DNA from: Desertibacillus haloalkaliphilus | GTDB lineage: Bacteria > Bacillota > Bacilli > Bacillales > KJ1-10-99 | NCBI RefSeq assembly: GCF_019039105.1 | Contig: NZ_JAHPIV010000009.1 | Span: forward strand, 62,001 to 126,000 | DNA: 64,000 nt | Direction: 5' to 3' | Part shown: positions 9,888-18,565 of the stretch, in pieces | Numbering within the stretch: the first letter of the stretch is position 1 | How the letters are laid out: every line of letters begins with the position of its first letter | Program-made: the position numbers and the translations under genes | Notes under the pieces: model-generated | What the model saw: the letters and a program-made list of their open reading frames with translations, nothing else | What the model was told of the DNA's origin: nothing | The model's database searches: none

Positions 9888-9923
9888 GTTGGAGAATGTG
9901 CCCCAATTCTCCAACCTTTTTTT
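9888..9923 (+). terminator. Intrinsic terminator after spoVIF
   Basis: Perfect 10-bp arms GTTGGAGAAT (9888-9897) and ATTCTCCAAC (9906-9915), followed by seven T. The remaining 9924-10085 holds no ORF I can support, only very short frames. Confidence 0.9.
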
Positions 9924-10089
9924 ATGTTAGGAAAGTTTGGGTTACCTAACGGCTGTTTGAATCTCATTTGATCATTTTCGAGGGGAAACCACCGATGGTA
10001 AGAAGTGATTTGGTGAAAAGATTATAGGTTGGGGCGAGTGAGTGATGTCAAGAATTAAAACAGGTATTCTAGTCAGTGCGGACAAGCTC

Positions 10090-10120
10090 TAGACAGTAAA
10101 TAGGTCGTCTATGCTATAAT
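10090..10120 (+). promoter_or_regulatory. Candidate sigma-A promoter for yphE-yphF
   Basis: TAGACA (10090-10095), a 19-nt spacer and a consensus TATAAT (10115-10120) with an extended TGC before it. It lies 26 nt before the yphE start, with AAAGGAGG in between. Confidence 0.55.
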
Positions 10121-10146
10121 ATGATTGGAATAAAGGAGGAAAAAAT

Positions 10147-10353
10147 ATGTCGCAAGCAATGCTGAATATGTGGATTTCTTTTGGCGCGATGTTTTTAATG
10201 TTTGTATCTGTTGTCACAGCGATTTTTAGTAGAGAGAAGCTCAATGGAATTCTACAAATGGTCGTTTTATCCTTTTCGTTTGTTTGTTTAGTCATTTCCG
10301 GGCTGATTGTTGTGATTATCGTTTTAGGTGGGCCAACAGCTACGGCAGGATAA
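10147..10353 (+). CDS. yphE: DUF2768 small membrane protein (YphE type)
   Basis: A 68-residue protein with two hydrophobic helices (residues about 8-28 and 38-60) separated by SREKLNG. It matches the DUF2768/YphE proteins found between gpsA and yphF in Bacillus. The ribosome-binding site AAAGGAGG lies 8 nt before ATG. Function unknown. yphF follows within 30 nt, so they probably form one operon. Confidence 0.8.
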   Translation: MSQAMLNMWISFGAMFLMFVSVVTAIFSREKLNGILQMVVLSFSFVCLVISGLIVVIIVLGGPTATAG

Positions 10354-10380
10354 ACTGTAAAATAAGGACGTGAATGTAAG

Positions 10381-11109
10381 TTGCAGAAGATGAAGAAGGA
10401 CCTTGCAGTTGTAGCAGCACTTGCAATATCGATAATATTATTAACAGGCTGTTTGTACCCTGACGAACGAAGAGTCGAAAATCAAGTGCCATATGAGGAT
10501 CAATTACAGGCCGTTCAGGGTGCAGTTAATCAGTTTCAATCGGATCGTGGTGTGTTACCGATCATGACTAGAGATATGGAAACACCGATTTATCAAAAGT
10601 ATCCGATTGACTTTAATCAGTTAGTTCCAAGGTATTTACAAGATCCACCCGGAAATTCCTTTGAAAACGGAGGCGTATTTCAATATGTGTTGGTCAACCC
10701 AGACACGGATCCTGAAGTAAAGTTAATTGATTTAGCTATGATGAGAGAGATCCAAGAGTTTCAAAGAGCGGTTAATCAATACATGCGTAACAACCAATAT
10801 GCGCCAGTGGATGAGGTTTTAGCAGTAGGTTTATTTACGCTCGATTATGAGGAATTGGGCTATAAAGAGCGTCCAAGAGTTCGAACGAGGTATTTTGATA
10901 ACTTACTACCATTATTGATTGATAACCAGGGACAAGTCGTCATTGATTATAGCATTGATTTAAACATGGCCTTGCAGACGTATGACCATGATTATGAGGC
11001 GGGTGATGACATTCGTGAACTGTTAGTGGAGCACTCACCATTTGTACCGGCCTTCTCTGTCCCTTATACCGTTGATGAAGCCGGAGAACCAACGATTAAC
11101 CTTGAGTAG
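10381..11109 (+). CDS. yphF: YphF family lipoprotein
   Basis: A 242-residue predicted lipoprotein. The N-terminal signal is Lys-rich, then hydrophobic, with lipobox LLTGC and Cys at residue 24. The rest is soluble and acidic with no enzyme motif. The TTG start at 10381 is 12 nt after AAGGA; ATG 10390 is an in-frame alternative. It lies just upstream of spoIVA as in B. subtilis. Its function is unknown, and a sporulation link is only suggested by position. Confidence 0.8.
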   Translation: MQKMKKDLAVVAALAISIILLTGCLYPDERRVENQVPYEDQLQAVQGAVNQFQSDRGVLPIMTRDMETPIYQKYPIDFNQLVPRYLQDPPGNSFENGGVFQYVLVNPDTDPEVKLIDLAMMREIQEFQRAVNQYMRNNQYAPVDEVLAVGLFTLDYEELGYKERPRVRTRYFDNLLPLLIDNQGQVVIDYSIDLNMALQTYDHDYEAGDDIRELLVEHSPFVPAFSVPYTVDEAGEPTINLE

Positions 11110-11170
11110 TTACTTGACCACGAGTCACCAATTATAAACATAAAAAGAATGATCATTTAAAGTTATATTC

Positions 11171-11211
11171 CCCCTTCCTGTTCATATATATACAAGAGGA
11201 AGGGGCTTTTT
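11171..11211 (+). terminator. Intrinsic terminator after yphF
   Basis: Arms CCCCTTCCT (11171-11179) and AGGAAGGGG (11197-11205), a 17-nt loop, then CTTTTT. The rest of the 300-nt gap to spoIVA holds only a candidate promoter. Confidence 0.85.
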
Positions 11212-11312
11212 CGTGTTTTAAGAAGACAGATTGGGCCAATGAATAGTCATTTCGGAATTCGTGTTTACTGCTAAGAGAAGAAGATTAGGACATTTTATAA
11301 CTCAAACACTTG

Positions 11313-11340
11313 TCATATTTGATGGACAACATCATAAGTA
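11313..11340 (+). promoter_or_regulatory. Candidate sigma-E promoter for spoIVA
   Basis: TCATATT (11313-11319) resembles the sigma-E -35, and CATAAGTA (11333-11340) partly fits the -10 CATACAAT pattern, with a 13-nt spacer that is one short. In B. subtilis spoIVA is sigma-E dependent. Confidence 0.35.
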
Positions 11341-11411
11341 TATAGTGTCCAAGAGTAAGCGGGTATGGTGAATGACGAATTCCAAACTATAAATGATCGG
11401 GAGGGGATCAC

Positions 11412-12890
11412 GTGGAGAAAGTTGATATCTTTAAGGATATCGCGGAACGCACTGGCGGTGATATTTATTTAGGAGTAGTGGGATCCGTTCGTACAGGTAA
11501 ATCGACTTTTATTAAAAAGTTTATGGAACTAGTTGTCATTCCTAATATCGAAAACGAATCAGAAAAAGCAAGAGCTCAAGATGAATTGCCACAAAGTGCA
11601 GCTGGTAAAACAATTATGACTACGGAGCCGAAGTTTGTTCCAAATCAAGCGGTTTCACTTCATGTTGATGAGGGGCTAGATGTCAACATTCGTCTTGTCG
11701 ATTGTGTTGGTTATGCGGTTCCTGGAGCAAAAGGTTACGAAGATGAAAATGGCCCAAGAATGATTAATACACCATGGTATGAAGAGCCAATTCCGTTTCA
11801 GGAAGCAGCGGAAATAGGAACAAGGAAAGTCATTCAAGAACATTCGACCTTAGGTGTTGTGATTACAACAGACGGATCGATCGGTGAAATTCCAAGATCA
11901 GATTATTTAGAATCTGAAGAGCGCGTCGTTGAGGAGCTAAAAGAAGTAGGGAAACCGTTTATTATGATTGTCAACAGTGTTCGTCCGCACCACCCTGATA
12001 CGGATGAATTAAGACAGGAGTTAGCGGAACAGCATGATATTCCTGTGTTGGCGATGAACATAGAGAGCATGAGTGACCAAGACATCAACAACGTCTTACG
12101 TGAGGTACTATTTGAGTTCCCAGTCCATGAAGTCAATGTAAATTTACCAAGCTGGGTGATGGTTTTACGAGAGGATCACTGGCTAAGACAAAGCTATGAA
12201 GAATCTGTTCGTGAAACGGTCAAAGACATTAAGCGTTTGCGTGATGTGAACCGAGTCGTAGGGCACTTTGGTGATTATGAGTTTATCGAACATGCGGGCC
12301 TTGCTGGTATCGAAATGGGGCAAGGGGTAGCTGAAATTGACCTTTATGCACCAGATGATTTATATGATCAAATTTTAAAAGAGGTCGTCGGTGTTGAGAT
12401 ACGTGGAAAAGACCATTTACTTCAATTAATGCAGGATTTTGCTTATGCAAAAGCAGAGTTTGATCAAGTCGCAGATGCGCTCAAAATGGTAAAGCAAACA
12501 GGCTATGGGATTGCAGCGCCTGCGTTAACGGATATGAGCTTAGATGAGCCAGAAATCATCCGTCAAGGATCAAGGTTTGGGGTTCGGTTAAAAGCGGTTG
12601 CACCTTCGATTCATATGATTAAAGTTGATGTTGAATCAGAATTTGCGCCGATTATCGGTACAGAAAAGCAAAGTGAAGAGCTTGTTCGTTATCTAATGCA
12701 AGACTTTGAAGAGAACCCATTGTCGATTTGGAACTCAGATATCTTTGGGCGTTCCCTCAATTCGATCGTTCGAGAAGGGATCTCAGCTAAATTATCTTTA
12801 ATGCCGGAAAATGCAAGGTACAAACTAAAAGAAACATTAGAACGAATTATTAATGAAGGTTCTGGAGGTCTTATCGCTATCATATTATAA
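11412..12890 (+). CDS. spoIVA: Stage IV sporulation protein A, spore coat basement ATPase
   Basis: ATP-hydrolysing cytoskeletal protein that polymerises on the forespore surface and founds the coat. The Walker A loop GSVRTGKST is at residues 24-32, with VDCVGYAVPG as the Walker B/switch region. The 492-residue length and the C-terminal end EGSGGLIAIIL are typical of the family. The start is GTG at 11412 with GGGAGGGGAT just upstream. It is transcribed alone between two terminators. Confidence 0.98.
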   Translation: MEKVDIFKDIAERTGGDIYLGVVGSVRTGKSTFIKKFMELVVIPNIENESEKARAQDELPQSAAGKTIMTTEPKFVPNQAVSLHVDEGLDVNIRLVDCVGYAVPGAKGYEDENGPRMINTPWYEEPIPFQEAAEIGTRKVIQEHSTLGVVITTDGSIGEIPRSDYLESEERVVEELKEVGKPFIMIVNSVRPHHPDTDELRQELAEQHDIPVLAMNIESMSDQDINNVLREVLFEFPVHEVNVNLPSWVMVLREDHWLRQSYEESVRETVKDIKRLRDVNRVVGHFGDYEFIEHAGLAGIEMGQGVAEIDLYAPDDLYDQILKEVVGVEIRGKDHLLQLMQDFAYAKAEFDQVADALKMVKQTGYGIAAPALTDMSLDEPEIIRQGSRFGVRLKAVAPSIHMIKVDVESEFAPIIGTEKQSEELVRYLMQDFEENPLSIWNSDIFGRSLNSIVREGISAKLSLMPENARYKLKETLERIINEGSGGLIAIIL

Positions 12891-12923
12891 GAACCATTTG
12901 ATTAGTTTTTATATCTAGTTTGA

Positions 12924-12948
12924 AAGCTCCCAGCTGAGGAGCTTTTTT
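12924..12948 (+). terminator. Intrinsic terminator after spoIVA
   Basis: Arms AAGCTCC (12924-12930) and GGAGCTT (12938-12944), 7-nt loop, T-run to 12948. Confidence 0.85.
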
Positions 12949-13031
12949 ACTTAGGGGAGAAAGGGGGGGGCAAGTAAATGAAAAACAGTGAATAGGGGTC
13001 AGTAGACAGAGAAGGTCAGTACATATGATAG

Positions 13032-13061
13032 TTGCCTAAATGAAATAGACTATGGTATGCT
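13032..13061 (+). promoter_or_regulatory. Candidate sigma-A promoter for hbs
   Basis: TTGCCT (13032-13037), an 18-nt spacer and TATGCT (13056-13061) with extended TGG. The 5' UTR would be about 130 nt. Confidence 0.45.
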
Positions 13062-13198
13062 TTGCTAAGCTTTTATCAAAGAGCCTGTTTCTTACACTTT
13101 TTTAGAAAGATATTGAAATATAAGTACGCTTCGTTTAAGATAGGCGTTGATATTTACGTTTTGAAGAGAAAGGCTTCTTATGGGAGGAGGTGAAGGGA

Positions 13199-13471
13199 AT
13201 GAACAAGACGGATTTGATTAATGCTGTGGCAGATGCAGCCGACTTATCAAAGAAAGATGCAACAGACGCAGTAGATGCGGTATTTGATAGTATTACTGAG
13301 TCTTTACAAGCAGGGGACAAAGTCCAGCTCATTGGCTTTGGAAACTTTGAAGTACGTGAACGATCTGCAAGAAAAGGCCGTAACCCTCAAACAGGTGAAG
13401 AGATTGAGATTGCTGCCACGAAAGTACCTGCATTCAAAGCAGGAAAAGCACTTAAAGATGCTGTAAAATAA
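13199..13471 (+). CDS. hbs: DNA-binding protein HU
   Basis: Nucleoid-associated dimer of 90 residues starting [20 protein letters not shown], with the beta-arm core [21 protein letters not shown] and the C-terminal [15 protein letters not shown]. The ATG at 13199 is 8 nt after GGAGGAGG. A GTG at 13190 would overlap the ribosome-binding site. It lies between spoIVA and folE as in B. subtilis. Confidence 0.98.
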   Translation: MNKTDLINAVADAADLSKKDATDAVDAVFDSITESLQAGDKVQLIGFGNFEVRERSARKGRNPQTGEEIEIAATKVPAFKAGKALKDAVK

Positions 13472-13494
13472 GTACATAGCAGGCAAGACAGAGG

Positions 13495-13521
13495 GAGTCA
13501 CGAGTTGTGGCTCTTTTTTTT
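13495..13521 (+). terminator. Intrinsic terminator after hbs
   Basis: Arms GAGTCAC (13495-13501) and GTGGCTC (13507-13513) with one G-U pair, then eight T. Confidence 0.85.
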
Positions 13522-13549
13522 GCTTTTATTAGGAACACTATGCTAAAAT
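13520..13549 (+). promoter_or_regulatory. Candidate sigma-A promoter for folE-mtrB
   Basis: TTGCTT (13520-13525), an 18-nt spacer and TAAAAT (13544-13549) with extended TGC. It begins at the end of the hbs terminator T-run. Confidence 0.5.
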
Positions 13550-13586
13550 CTTTAAAGATGAAATTTGTCGATAGGAGGCTTTTGTT

Positions 13587-14153
13587 TTGGAAAATTTTGA
13601 TCAAGAAAAAATCGAACAAGCTGTTCGAATGATATTAGAAGCGATTGGGGAAGACCCAGATCGAGAAGGCCTTTTAGATACACCAAAACGAGTCGCTAAG
13701 ATGTATGGTGAAGTGTTTCAAGGGTTAAATCAAGACCCGAAAGAGCATTTTGCTACGATTTTCGGAGAAGATCACGAAGAGCTTGTACTCGTTAAAGATA
13801 TTCCATTTTATTCAATGTGTGAACACCACCTCGTTCCATTTTTCGGAAAAGCTCATGTTGGATATATCCCTAGAGGTGGAAAAGTAACAGGTCTAAGTAA
13901 ATTAGCTCGCGCTGTCGAGGCTGTAGCTAAACGCCCTCAGCTTCAAGAAAGAATTACGTCAACGGTTGCGGATTCATTAGTTGAAACGCTCGATCCACAT
14001 GGCGTGATTGTTGTCGTCGAGGCGGAACATATGTGTATGACGATGAGAGGTGTTAAAAAGCCTGGTTCATCAACCGTAACCTCAGCTGTACGTGGTGTGT
14101 TTTCTGATGATGCTGCTGCGAGAGCAGAAGTATTATCATTAATTAATAGCTAA
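13587..14153 (+). CDS. folE: GTP cyclohydrolase I (MtrA)
   Basis: Converts GTP to dihydroneopterin triphosphate, the first step of folate synthesis. The zinc-site residues are visible: Cys78 and His81 in CEHH, and a second Cys near residue 150 in HMCMTMRG. The 188-residue length is normal. The start is TTG at 13587, 8 nt after ATAGGAGG. It heads an operon with mtrB, as in B. subtilis (mtrAB). Confidence 0.97.
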   Translation: MENFDQEKIEQAVRMILEAIGEDPDREGLLDTPKRVAKMYGEVFQGLNQDPKEHFATIFGEDHEELVLVKDIPFYSMCEHHLVPFFGKAHVGYIPRGGKVTGLSKLARAVEAVAKRPQLQERITSTVADSLVETLDPHGVIVVVEAEHMCMTMRGVKKPGSSTVTSAVRGVFSDDAAARAEVLSLINS

Positions 14154-14222
14154 TAGTAAGGTGGAGCAACTACGATATTCATTAGATGATTGATGAGAAT
14201 GACTAATGAGGAGGGATTGGCG

Positions 14223-14441
14223 ATGAGTGCGGGACAAGATTTTTTTGTTATTAAAGCCAAAGAGGATGGAGTCAATGTAATGGGGCTGACAAGAGGTACA
14301 GATACAAGATTCCATCATTCGGAAAAGCTAGACAAGGGTGAAGTGATGGTCGCGCAATTTACCGAACATACATCGGCTGTTAAGGTGCGTGGGAAAGCGA
14401 TTATTCAAACGAGCCATGGAGAGATCGATACAGAAGCGTAA
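14223..14441 (+). CDS. mtrB: Tryptophan RNA-binding attenuation protein (TRAP)
   Basis: A 72-residue subunit of the 11-mer ring that binds tryptophan and then (G/U)AG repeats in trp leader RNA. The core [32 protein letters not shown] and [15 protein letters not shown] follows B. subtilis MtrB closely, including the RNA-contacting Lys-Lys-Arg face (EKLDKGE, KVRGK). ATG 14223 lies 8 nt after AGGAGG. The longer frame from 14190 has no family counterpart. Its target is plain in this window at 23972-24029. Confidence 0.97.
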   Translation: MSAGQDFFVIKAKEDGVNVMGLTRGTDTRFHHSEKLDKGEVMVAQFTEHTSAVKVRGKAIIQTSHGEIDTEA

Positions 14442-14467
14442 AAGCAGGAACTCCTGCTTTTCTTTTT
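14440..14467 (+). terminator. Intrinsic terminator after mtrB
   Basis: Arms AAAAGCAG (14440-14447) and CTGCTTTT (14454-14461), then a T-rich tract. The 5' arm overlaps the mtrB stop codon. Confidence 0.8.
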
Positions 14468-14594
14468 AATTTAAAATGAGGATTAGCCAATCTGTGAAGT
14501 ACATGGTTAAAATCAGTGCTCTTTTTAACACGTAAGGTGGGTATCGTTGGTAATAAATGTTTTTGGAAACGTGTTTCTTGCGTTTTTAGATCTA

Positions 14595-14603
14595 TGATAT
14601 AAT
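14595..14603 (+). promoter_or_regulatory. Extended -10 promoter for the hepS-menG cluster
   Basis: TGATATAAT is a perfect extended -10. TTGCGT at 14578 is too near to be a normal -35, so recognition would rest mainly on the -10. The likely start is about 50 nt before hepS. Confidence 0.5.
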
Positions 14604-14662
14604 GAATAAAGGTAAGTATACATAAGGATTTTTAATAGCAAGAGGATTTGGGGGACTTTGTA

Positions 14663-15487
14663 ATGAACAAAATCAATCATTTCAATGATAAAGTCATTGA
14701 GTTCAAAGAATGTTTTTATGAACGGGTCAAGCATCCGTATTTACAAAAATTTATTCAAGACCCGGTTGTTGATGATGATAAAATTTTATTTCTTTATATG
14801 ATGTTATCTGAACAGCAACTGCCAACTAAACTGGTGAAAGAATGCGTGTTGTCATCAATGCTCGTTCAAGCAGCACTTGATACTCATGAAGAGGTCTCCC
14901 TACAAAATATAAAATCCGACACCATTAAAAAGAATCACCAGTTGACCGTATTAGCTGGGGACTTTTATAGTAGTTTGTATTATTTTTTGCTCTCAAAAAA
15001 TAATTATATATCGATGATCCGAGTGTTTAGTCGTTCCATCCAGGAATCCAATGAGCATAAGATGAGTGTTTATAAAAACAAACAATCGTTTGAAGAGAAT
15101 AGTCGTGATGTACGTGTGATTGAATCAGTTTTATTGCAAAATATCGCTAATCACTTTACACTTACGTCATGGAGTACGTTCTATGAACAGTTTTTCTTTT
15201 TAAAGCGGTTTATTTTTGAAAGAAATCAATTATTATATGGAAAGAAGCTTCCACTTATCCGCTCATTTATCACTGATTTTATTAGTGCGGATACAAGTGA
15301 TCCGCTTCGAGAGGAAGTCCTGAGCAAGGTGTTACATGTTTGTCAGGCACATATTGATGCAACTCGGTCTGAATTGGTGGCTTTGTGCGATTCTTTTCCA
15401 AAACATAAAGAATTACTTCTTGATCGAATTGATCGACTGATGAAAGACGGGCATCACTTTAATGAAAAAGTTGCGGAAGAGGGTTAG
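14663..15487 (+). CDS. hepS: Heptaprenyl diphosphate synthase component I
   Basis: Small subunit of the two-part heptaprenyl diphosphate synthase that makes the menaquinone side chain. It lacks DDxxD motifs, as expected of component I, and is alpha-helical and poorly conserved. Its identity rests on position directly before menG and on the HepS-like LYMMLSEQQLP, HEEVSL and VLAGDFYSSLYYFLLS segments. I chose ATG 14663, 7 nt after GGGGGA, giving 274 residues; TTG 14648 would add five. Component II (hepT) is 3.1 kb downstream, beyond the insertion of three quinone genes. Confidence 0.9.
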   Translation: MNKINHFNDKVIEFKECFYERVKHPYLQKFIQDPVVDDDKILFLYMMLSEQQLPTKLVKECVLSSMLVQAALDTHEEVSLQNIKSDTIKKNHQLTVLAGDFYSSLYYFLLSKNNYISMIRVFSRSIQESNEHKMSVYKNKQSFEENSRDVRVIESVLLQNIANHFTLTSWSTFYEQFFFLKRFIFERNQLLYGKKLPLIRSFITDFISADTSDPLREEVLSKVLHVCQAHIDATRSELVALCDSFPKHKELLLDRIDRLMKDGHHFNEKVAEEG

Positions 15488-15491
15488 ATAG

Positions 15492-16202
15492 ATGGCACGA
15501 TCAAAAGAAGAGCGGGTTCATCAAGTGTTCGAATCAATTTCAAAAAATTACGATATGATGAATTCAGTTATAAGTTTTCAACGTCATAAAGCTTGGCGTA
15601 AAGACACAATGAAACGAATGCAAATCAAAAAAGGAAGTGCAGCACTAGATTTGTGTTGTGGGACTGCAGATTGGACGATTGCATTAGCTCATGCTGTTGG
15701 ACAAGAAGGTCACGTCATTGGCCTAGACTTTAGTAAAAACATGTTAGCCGTTGGAGAAGAGAAAGTGAATGAACAGAAGTTAACGAATGTGGAATTGGTC
15801 CACGGGAATGCGATGGAACTTCCATATCCGGATCAGCAATTTGACTATGTAACCATAGGGTTTGGTTTGCGTAATGTTCCTGATTATATGCAAGTCTTAA
15901 AGGAAATGTACCGTGTGTTAAAGCCGGGGGGGAAAGTGGTCTGCTTAGAAACGTCAAAGCCGACGATTCCGGTGTTTAAGCATGTCTATTATTTTTACTT
16001 TAAATCAATTATGCCACTTTTTGGGAAAATATTCGCTAAAAGCTATGAAGAGTACTCATGGTTGCAAGAGTCAACGATGTCATTTCCGGGACGTGAGGAA
16101 TTGGCTAACCTTTTTGAAGAAGCTGGATTTACGATCGTAGAGGTGAAACCATATTCGTTAGGTGTGGCGGCATTACACCTAGGGGAAAAACCAGGAAAAT
16201 AA
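15492..16202 (+). CDS. menG: Demethylmenaquinone methyltransferase
   Basis: SAM-dependent methylation of demethylmenaquinone, the last step of menaquinone synthesis. The class I methyltransferase motif [10 protein letters not shown] begins near residue 51, followed by GLDFSKNML, and the UbiE/MenG family block [12 protein letters not shown] is near residue 120. Its 236 residues are typical. It starts 4 nt after hepS, so the two are translationally linked. Confidence 0.97.
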   Translation: MARSKEERVHQVFESISKNYDMMNSVISFQRHKAWRKDTMKRMQIKKGSAALDLCCGTADWTIALAHAVGQEGHVIGLDFSKNMLAVGEEKVNEQKLTNVELVHGNAMELPYPDQQFDYVTIGFGLRNVPDYMQVLKEMYRVLKPGGKVVCLETSKPTIPVFKHVYYFYFKSIMPLFGKIFAKSYEEYSWLQESTMSFPGREELANLFEEAGFTIVEVKPYSLGVAALHLGEKPGK

Positions 16203-16232
16203 AAGAATAGAACTAGAATTGGGGAACATGTT

Positions 16233-17096
16233 GTGATTAGAAAGTTAAAGATAATACTAGAAATGATAAAGTTTGAACATACGGTTTTCGCTTTGCCTTT
16301 CGCCTTTTTGGGAGCTATTTTAGGTTCTCAAATTGTTGAAGGGACATGGCCTACACTCATGGAGTGGGTATGGATTACACTGGCTATGGTCGGTGCAAGA
16401 AGTGCAGCGATGTCTCTTAACCGTGTGATTGATGCACAGATTGATAAGAAAAATCCAAGGACAGCAACACGTGCGATACCTGCGGGTTTAATTTCGAAGC
16501 TTGAAATTCTTGTCTTTATTCTCGCTTCCTTTGTCGTTCTCTTTTTCGCGGCTTATCAGTTGAATCTACTGGCTGTTTACTTGTTACCAGTTGCTGTTTT
16601 CTTTTTAGTGATTTATTCATACACGAAGCGATTTACATGGGCTTGTCATCTGATCCTAGGAATGACAATTGGGCTTGCACCGCTTGGAGGCTGGGTAGGT
16701 GCAACAGGAACATTAACATGGGAAGCGGTTGTCTTGTTTATTGGAGTCGCATTATGGACAGCAGGGTTTGATGTGATTTACGCCACACAGGATGCGGATT
16801 ATGACCGTGATGTTGGCTTATATTCCATTCCGAGTCGCTTTGGTATTGCCCGTTCATTACTATTGGCAAAGCTTTTTCACGTCATTAGTTTCATAGCACT
16901 TGTAAGCATGTTTGTGATTACACCGCTAGGCTGGGTGTATCTCATTGGTGTTGTGATTGCTGGTGCGATCATGGTGTATGAACATTCATTAGTATCTGCT
17001 GATGACTTATCAAAAGTTGGAGTCGCATTCTTTACAATGAACGGAATTTTAAGTGTAGTCATGTTTATTTTTACGATAGGAGATTTTCTGCTATGA
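16233..17096 (+). CDS. UbiA-family prenyltransferase, futalosine-pathway type (MqnP-like)
   Basis: Integral membrane prenyltransferase of 287 residues with about eight helices. The two Asp-rich motifs are present: NRVIDAQIDKKNPRTATR in the first half and DADYDRD in the second. Family members attach a polyprenyl chain to an aromatic acid. Grouping with UbiX- and MqnA-type genes suggests the substrate is the bicyclic acid of the futalosine menaquinone pathway rather than 4-hydroxybenzoate. The start is GTG at 16233. Its stop overlaps the next start by 4 nt (ATGA). Confidence 0.85.
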   Translation: MIRKLKIILEMIKFEHTVFALPFAFLGAILGSQIVEGTWPTLMEWVWITLAMVGARSAAMSLNRVIDAQIDKKNPRTATRAIPAGLISKLEILVFILASFVVLFFAAYQLNLLAVYLLPVAVFFLVIYSYTKRFTWACHLILGMTIGLAPLGGWVGATGTLTWEAVVLFIGVALWTAGFDVIYATQDADYDRDVGLYSIPSRFGIARSLLLAKLFHVISFIALVSMFVITPLGWVYLIGVVIAGAIMVYEHSLVSADDLSKVGVAFFTMNGILSVVMFIFTIGDFLL

Positions 17097-17692
17097 CTTC
17101 TCATAAGGGGATCTATACGGTTGGTATCACCGGTGCAAGTGGAGCGATATATGGAGTTCGTCTAACACAAGTATTACTCCAACAACAATATAAAGTCCAC
17201 CTCATCATAACGGAAGCGGGATGGCAAGTGTTTCGTGAGGAGCTATCATTAGATACTAGTGACCGTGCGGCTGTTATAGCGCAATTATTTCCTGATTCCT
17301 CTGAATTGCTTGAGTATCATGGATTGCATGAGTATACAGCATCGATTGCTAGTGGGTCTTACCAAAATGATGGAATGATTATTATCCCTTGCTCAATGGG
17401 GACGTTATCGGGTATTGCTGCAGGTGCTTCCGGTAATTTGTTGGAACGAACAGCAGATGTCATGTTAAAAGAAGGCCGGACGCTAGTGATTGTTCCGCGA
17501 GAAACACCGCTCAACCAAATTCACCTTGAGAACATGTTAAAGGTGACAAAGGTCGGGGGAAAGATTTTACCAGCAATGCCAGGATATTATCACCTGCCTA
17601 CGTCGATTGATGATATCGTTAATTTTGTTGTTGGGAAAGCACTTGATAGTTTATCGGTTGATCATCAGCTCTTTACAAGATGGGGGGAGTAA
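17093..17692 (+). CDS. UbiX-type flavin prenyltransferase
   Basis: Attaches a dimethylallyl group to FMN, making the prenyl-FMN cofactor of UbiD-type decarboxylases. It is 199 residues long, with the N-terminal ITGASGAIYGVRL flavin-binding loop, IIPCSMGTLSGIAAG and the VPRETPLNQIHLENM block of the family. It starts in a 4-nt ATGA overlap with the prenyltransferase and is followed 2 nt later by mqnA. In the futalosine route, UbiX and UbiD homologues act after prenylation. No UbiD partner lies in this window. Confidence 0.9.
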   Translation: MTSHKGIYTVGITGASGAIYGVRLTQVLLQQQYKVHLIITEAGWQVFREELSLDTSDRAAVIAQLFPDSSELLEYHGLHEYTASIASGSYQNDGMIIIPCSMGTLSGIAAGASGNLLERTADVMLKEGRTLVIVPRETPLNQIHLENMLKVTKVGGKILPAMPGYYHLPTSIDDIVNFVVGKALDSLSVDHQLFTRWGE

Positions 17693-17694
17693 GC

Positions 17695-18555
17695 ATGGCA
17701 GTAGCGGTAGGAGAAATTTCCTATACAAACATTTGGCCTCTATATTATTATTTGGACCGTGCACGCTTAAAACAGTTAGGGTGCTCATTCATCCCGCATG
17801 TGCCTGCGCAGTTAAACCATGCGATGGCTACGGGTGTGATTGATGTCGGAGGGATATCATCATTTGCCTATGCAGAAAATGTTGATCGGTATCAATTATT
17901 ACCAGATTTAGCAGTCGCTTCGAAGAAACAGGTTGGATCGATCTTCTTATTTTCAAAAGTCCCGATTACTGACTTACATGAGAAAAAAATTGCATTGACC
18001 TCTAGTTCAGCTACGTCAGTAAATCTATTGAAAATAATCCTTAAAAACTTCTATGATATAGATGTGAATTATTCAGTACAAGCTCCCAATTTTGGTGAGA
18101 TGATGGCCACTCATGATGCTTGCTTATTAATTGGTGATGATGCGATTTTGACCTTATGGAGAAAGGCGAGAGGGTATTATCGCTATGATATGGGTGAATT
18201 GTGGTACGAGCATACAGGGTATCCGATGACATATGCTGTATTTGCAGTTCGAAATGAAGTGTTAGCCAATGAACGTGACGTTATTGAAGCTTTGCATCAA
18301 GAGTTTATTCATAGTAAACAGAAAAGTGAGCGTGAGCACTATCAACCGATGATTGCAAAAATACGGAACGATTTTGGGGGAGAGCGTTCGTTTTGGGAAA
18401 CGTATTTTTCCGGTTTGACACATGATCTCGATGAAAAACAACTTGAAGGATTGCTTTATTATTATAAACTTGCCTATCAGCAAGGATTACTAAAAAAGCA
18501 GGTACAATCAATCTCATTATGGAGTGCACACGGCAAATGTCATTCCATTTTATAG
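17695..18555 (+). CDS. mqnA: Chorismate dehydratase (MqnA)
   Basis: Converts chorismate to 3-enolpyruvylbenzoate, the entry step of the futalosine pathway to menaquinone. The 286-residue protein has a periplasmic-binding-protein-like fold and starts VGEISYTNIWPLYY, close to the family consensus VGRISYINTLPVYY. It also has DVGGISSFAYAEN, SSSATSVNLL and LLIGDDAIL. ATG 17695 lies 7 nt after GGGGGGA; ATG 17680 is too early. Chorismate is made by the aro genes 3-5 kb downstream. Confidence 0.88.
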   Translation: MAVAVGEISYTNIWPLYYYLDRARLKQLGCSFIPHVPAQLNHAMATGVIDVGGISSFAYAENVDRYQLLPDLAVASKKQVGSIFLFSKVPITDLHEKKIALTSSSATSVNLLKIILKNFYDIDVNYSVQAPNFGEMMATHDACLLIGDDAILTLWRKARGYYRYDMGELWYEHTGYPMTYAVFAVRNEVLANERDVIEALHQEFIHSKQKSEREHYQPMIAKIRNDFGGERSFWETYFSGLTHDLDEKQLEGLLYYYKLAYQQGLLKKQVQSISLWSAHGKCHSIL

Positions 18556-18565
18556 GGTGGAAAAT

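Noticed and set aside
13275-13466. Extra + strand frame inside hbs
   Set aside because: Alternative reading frame of the HU gene, no ribosome-binding site.
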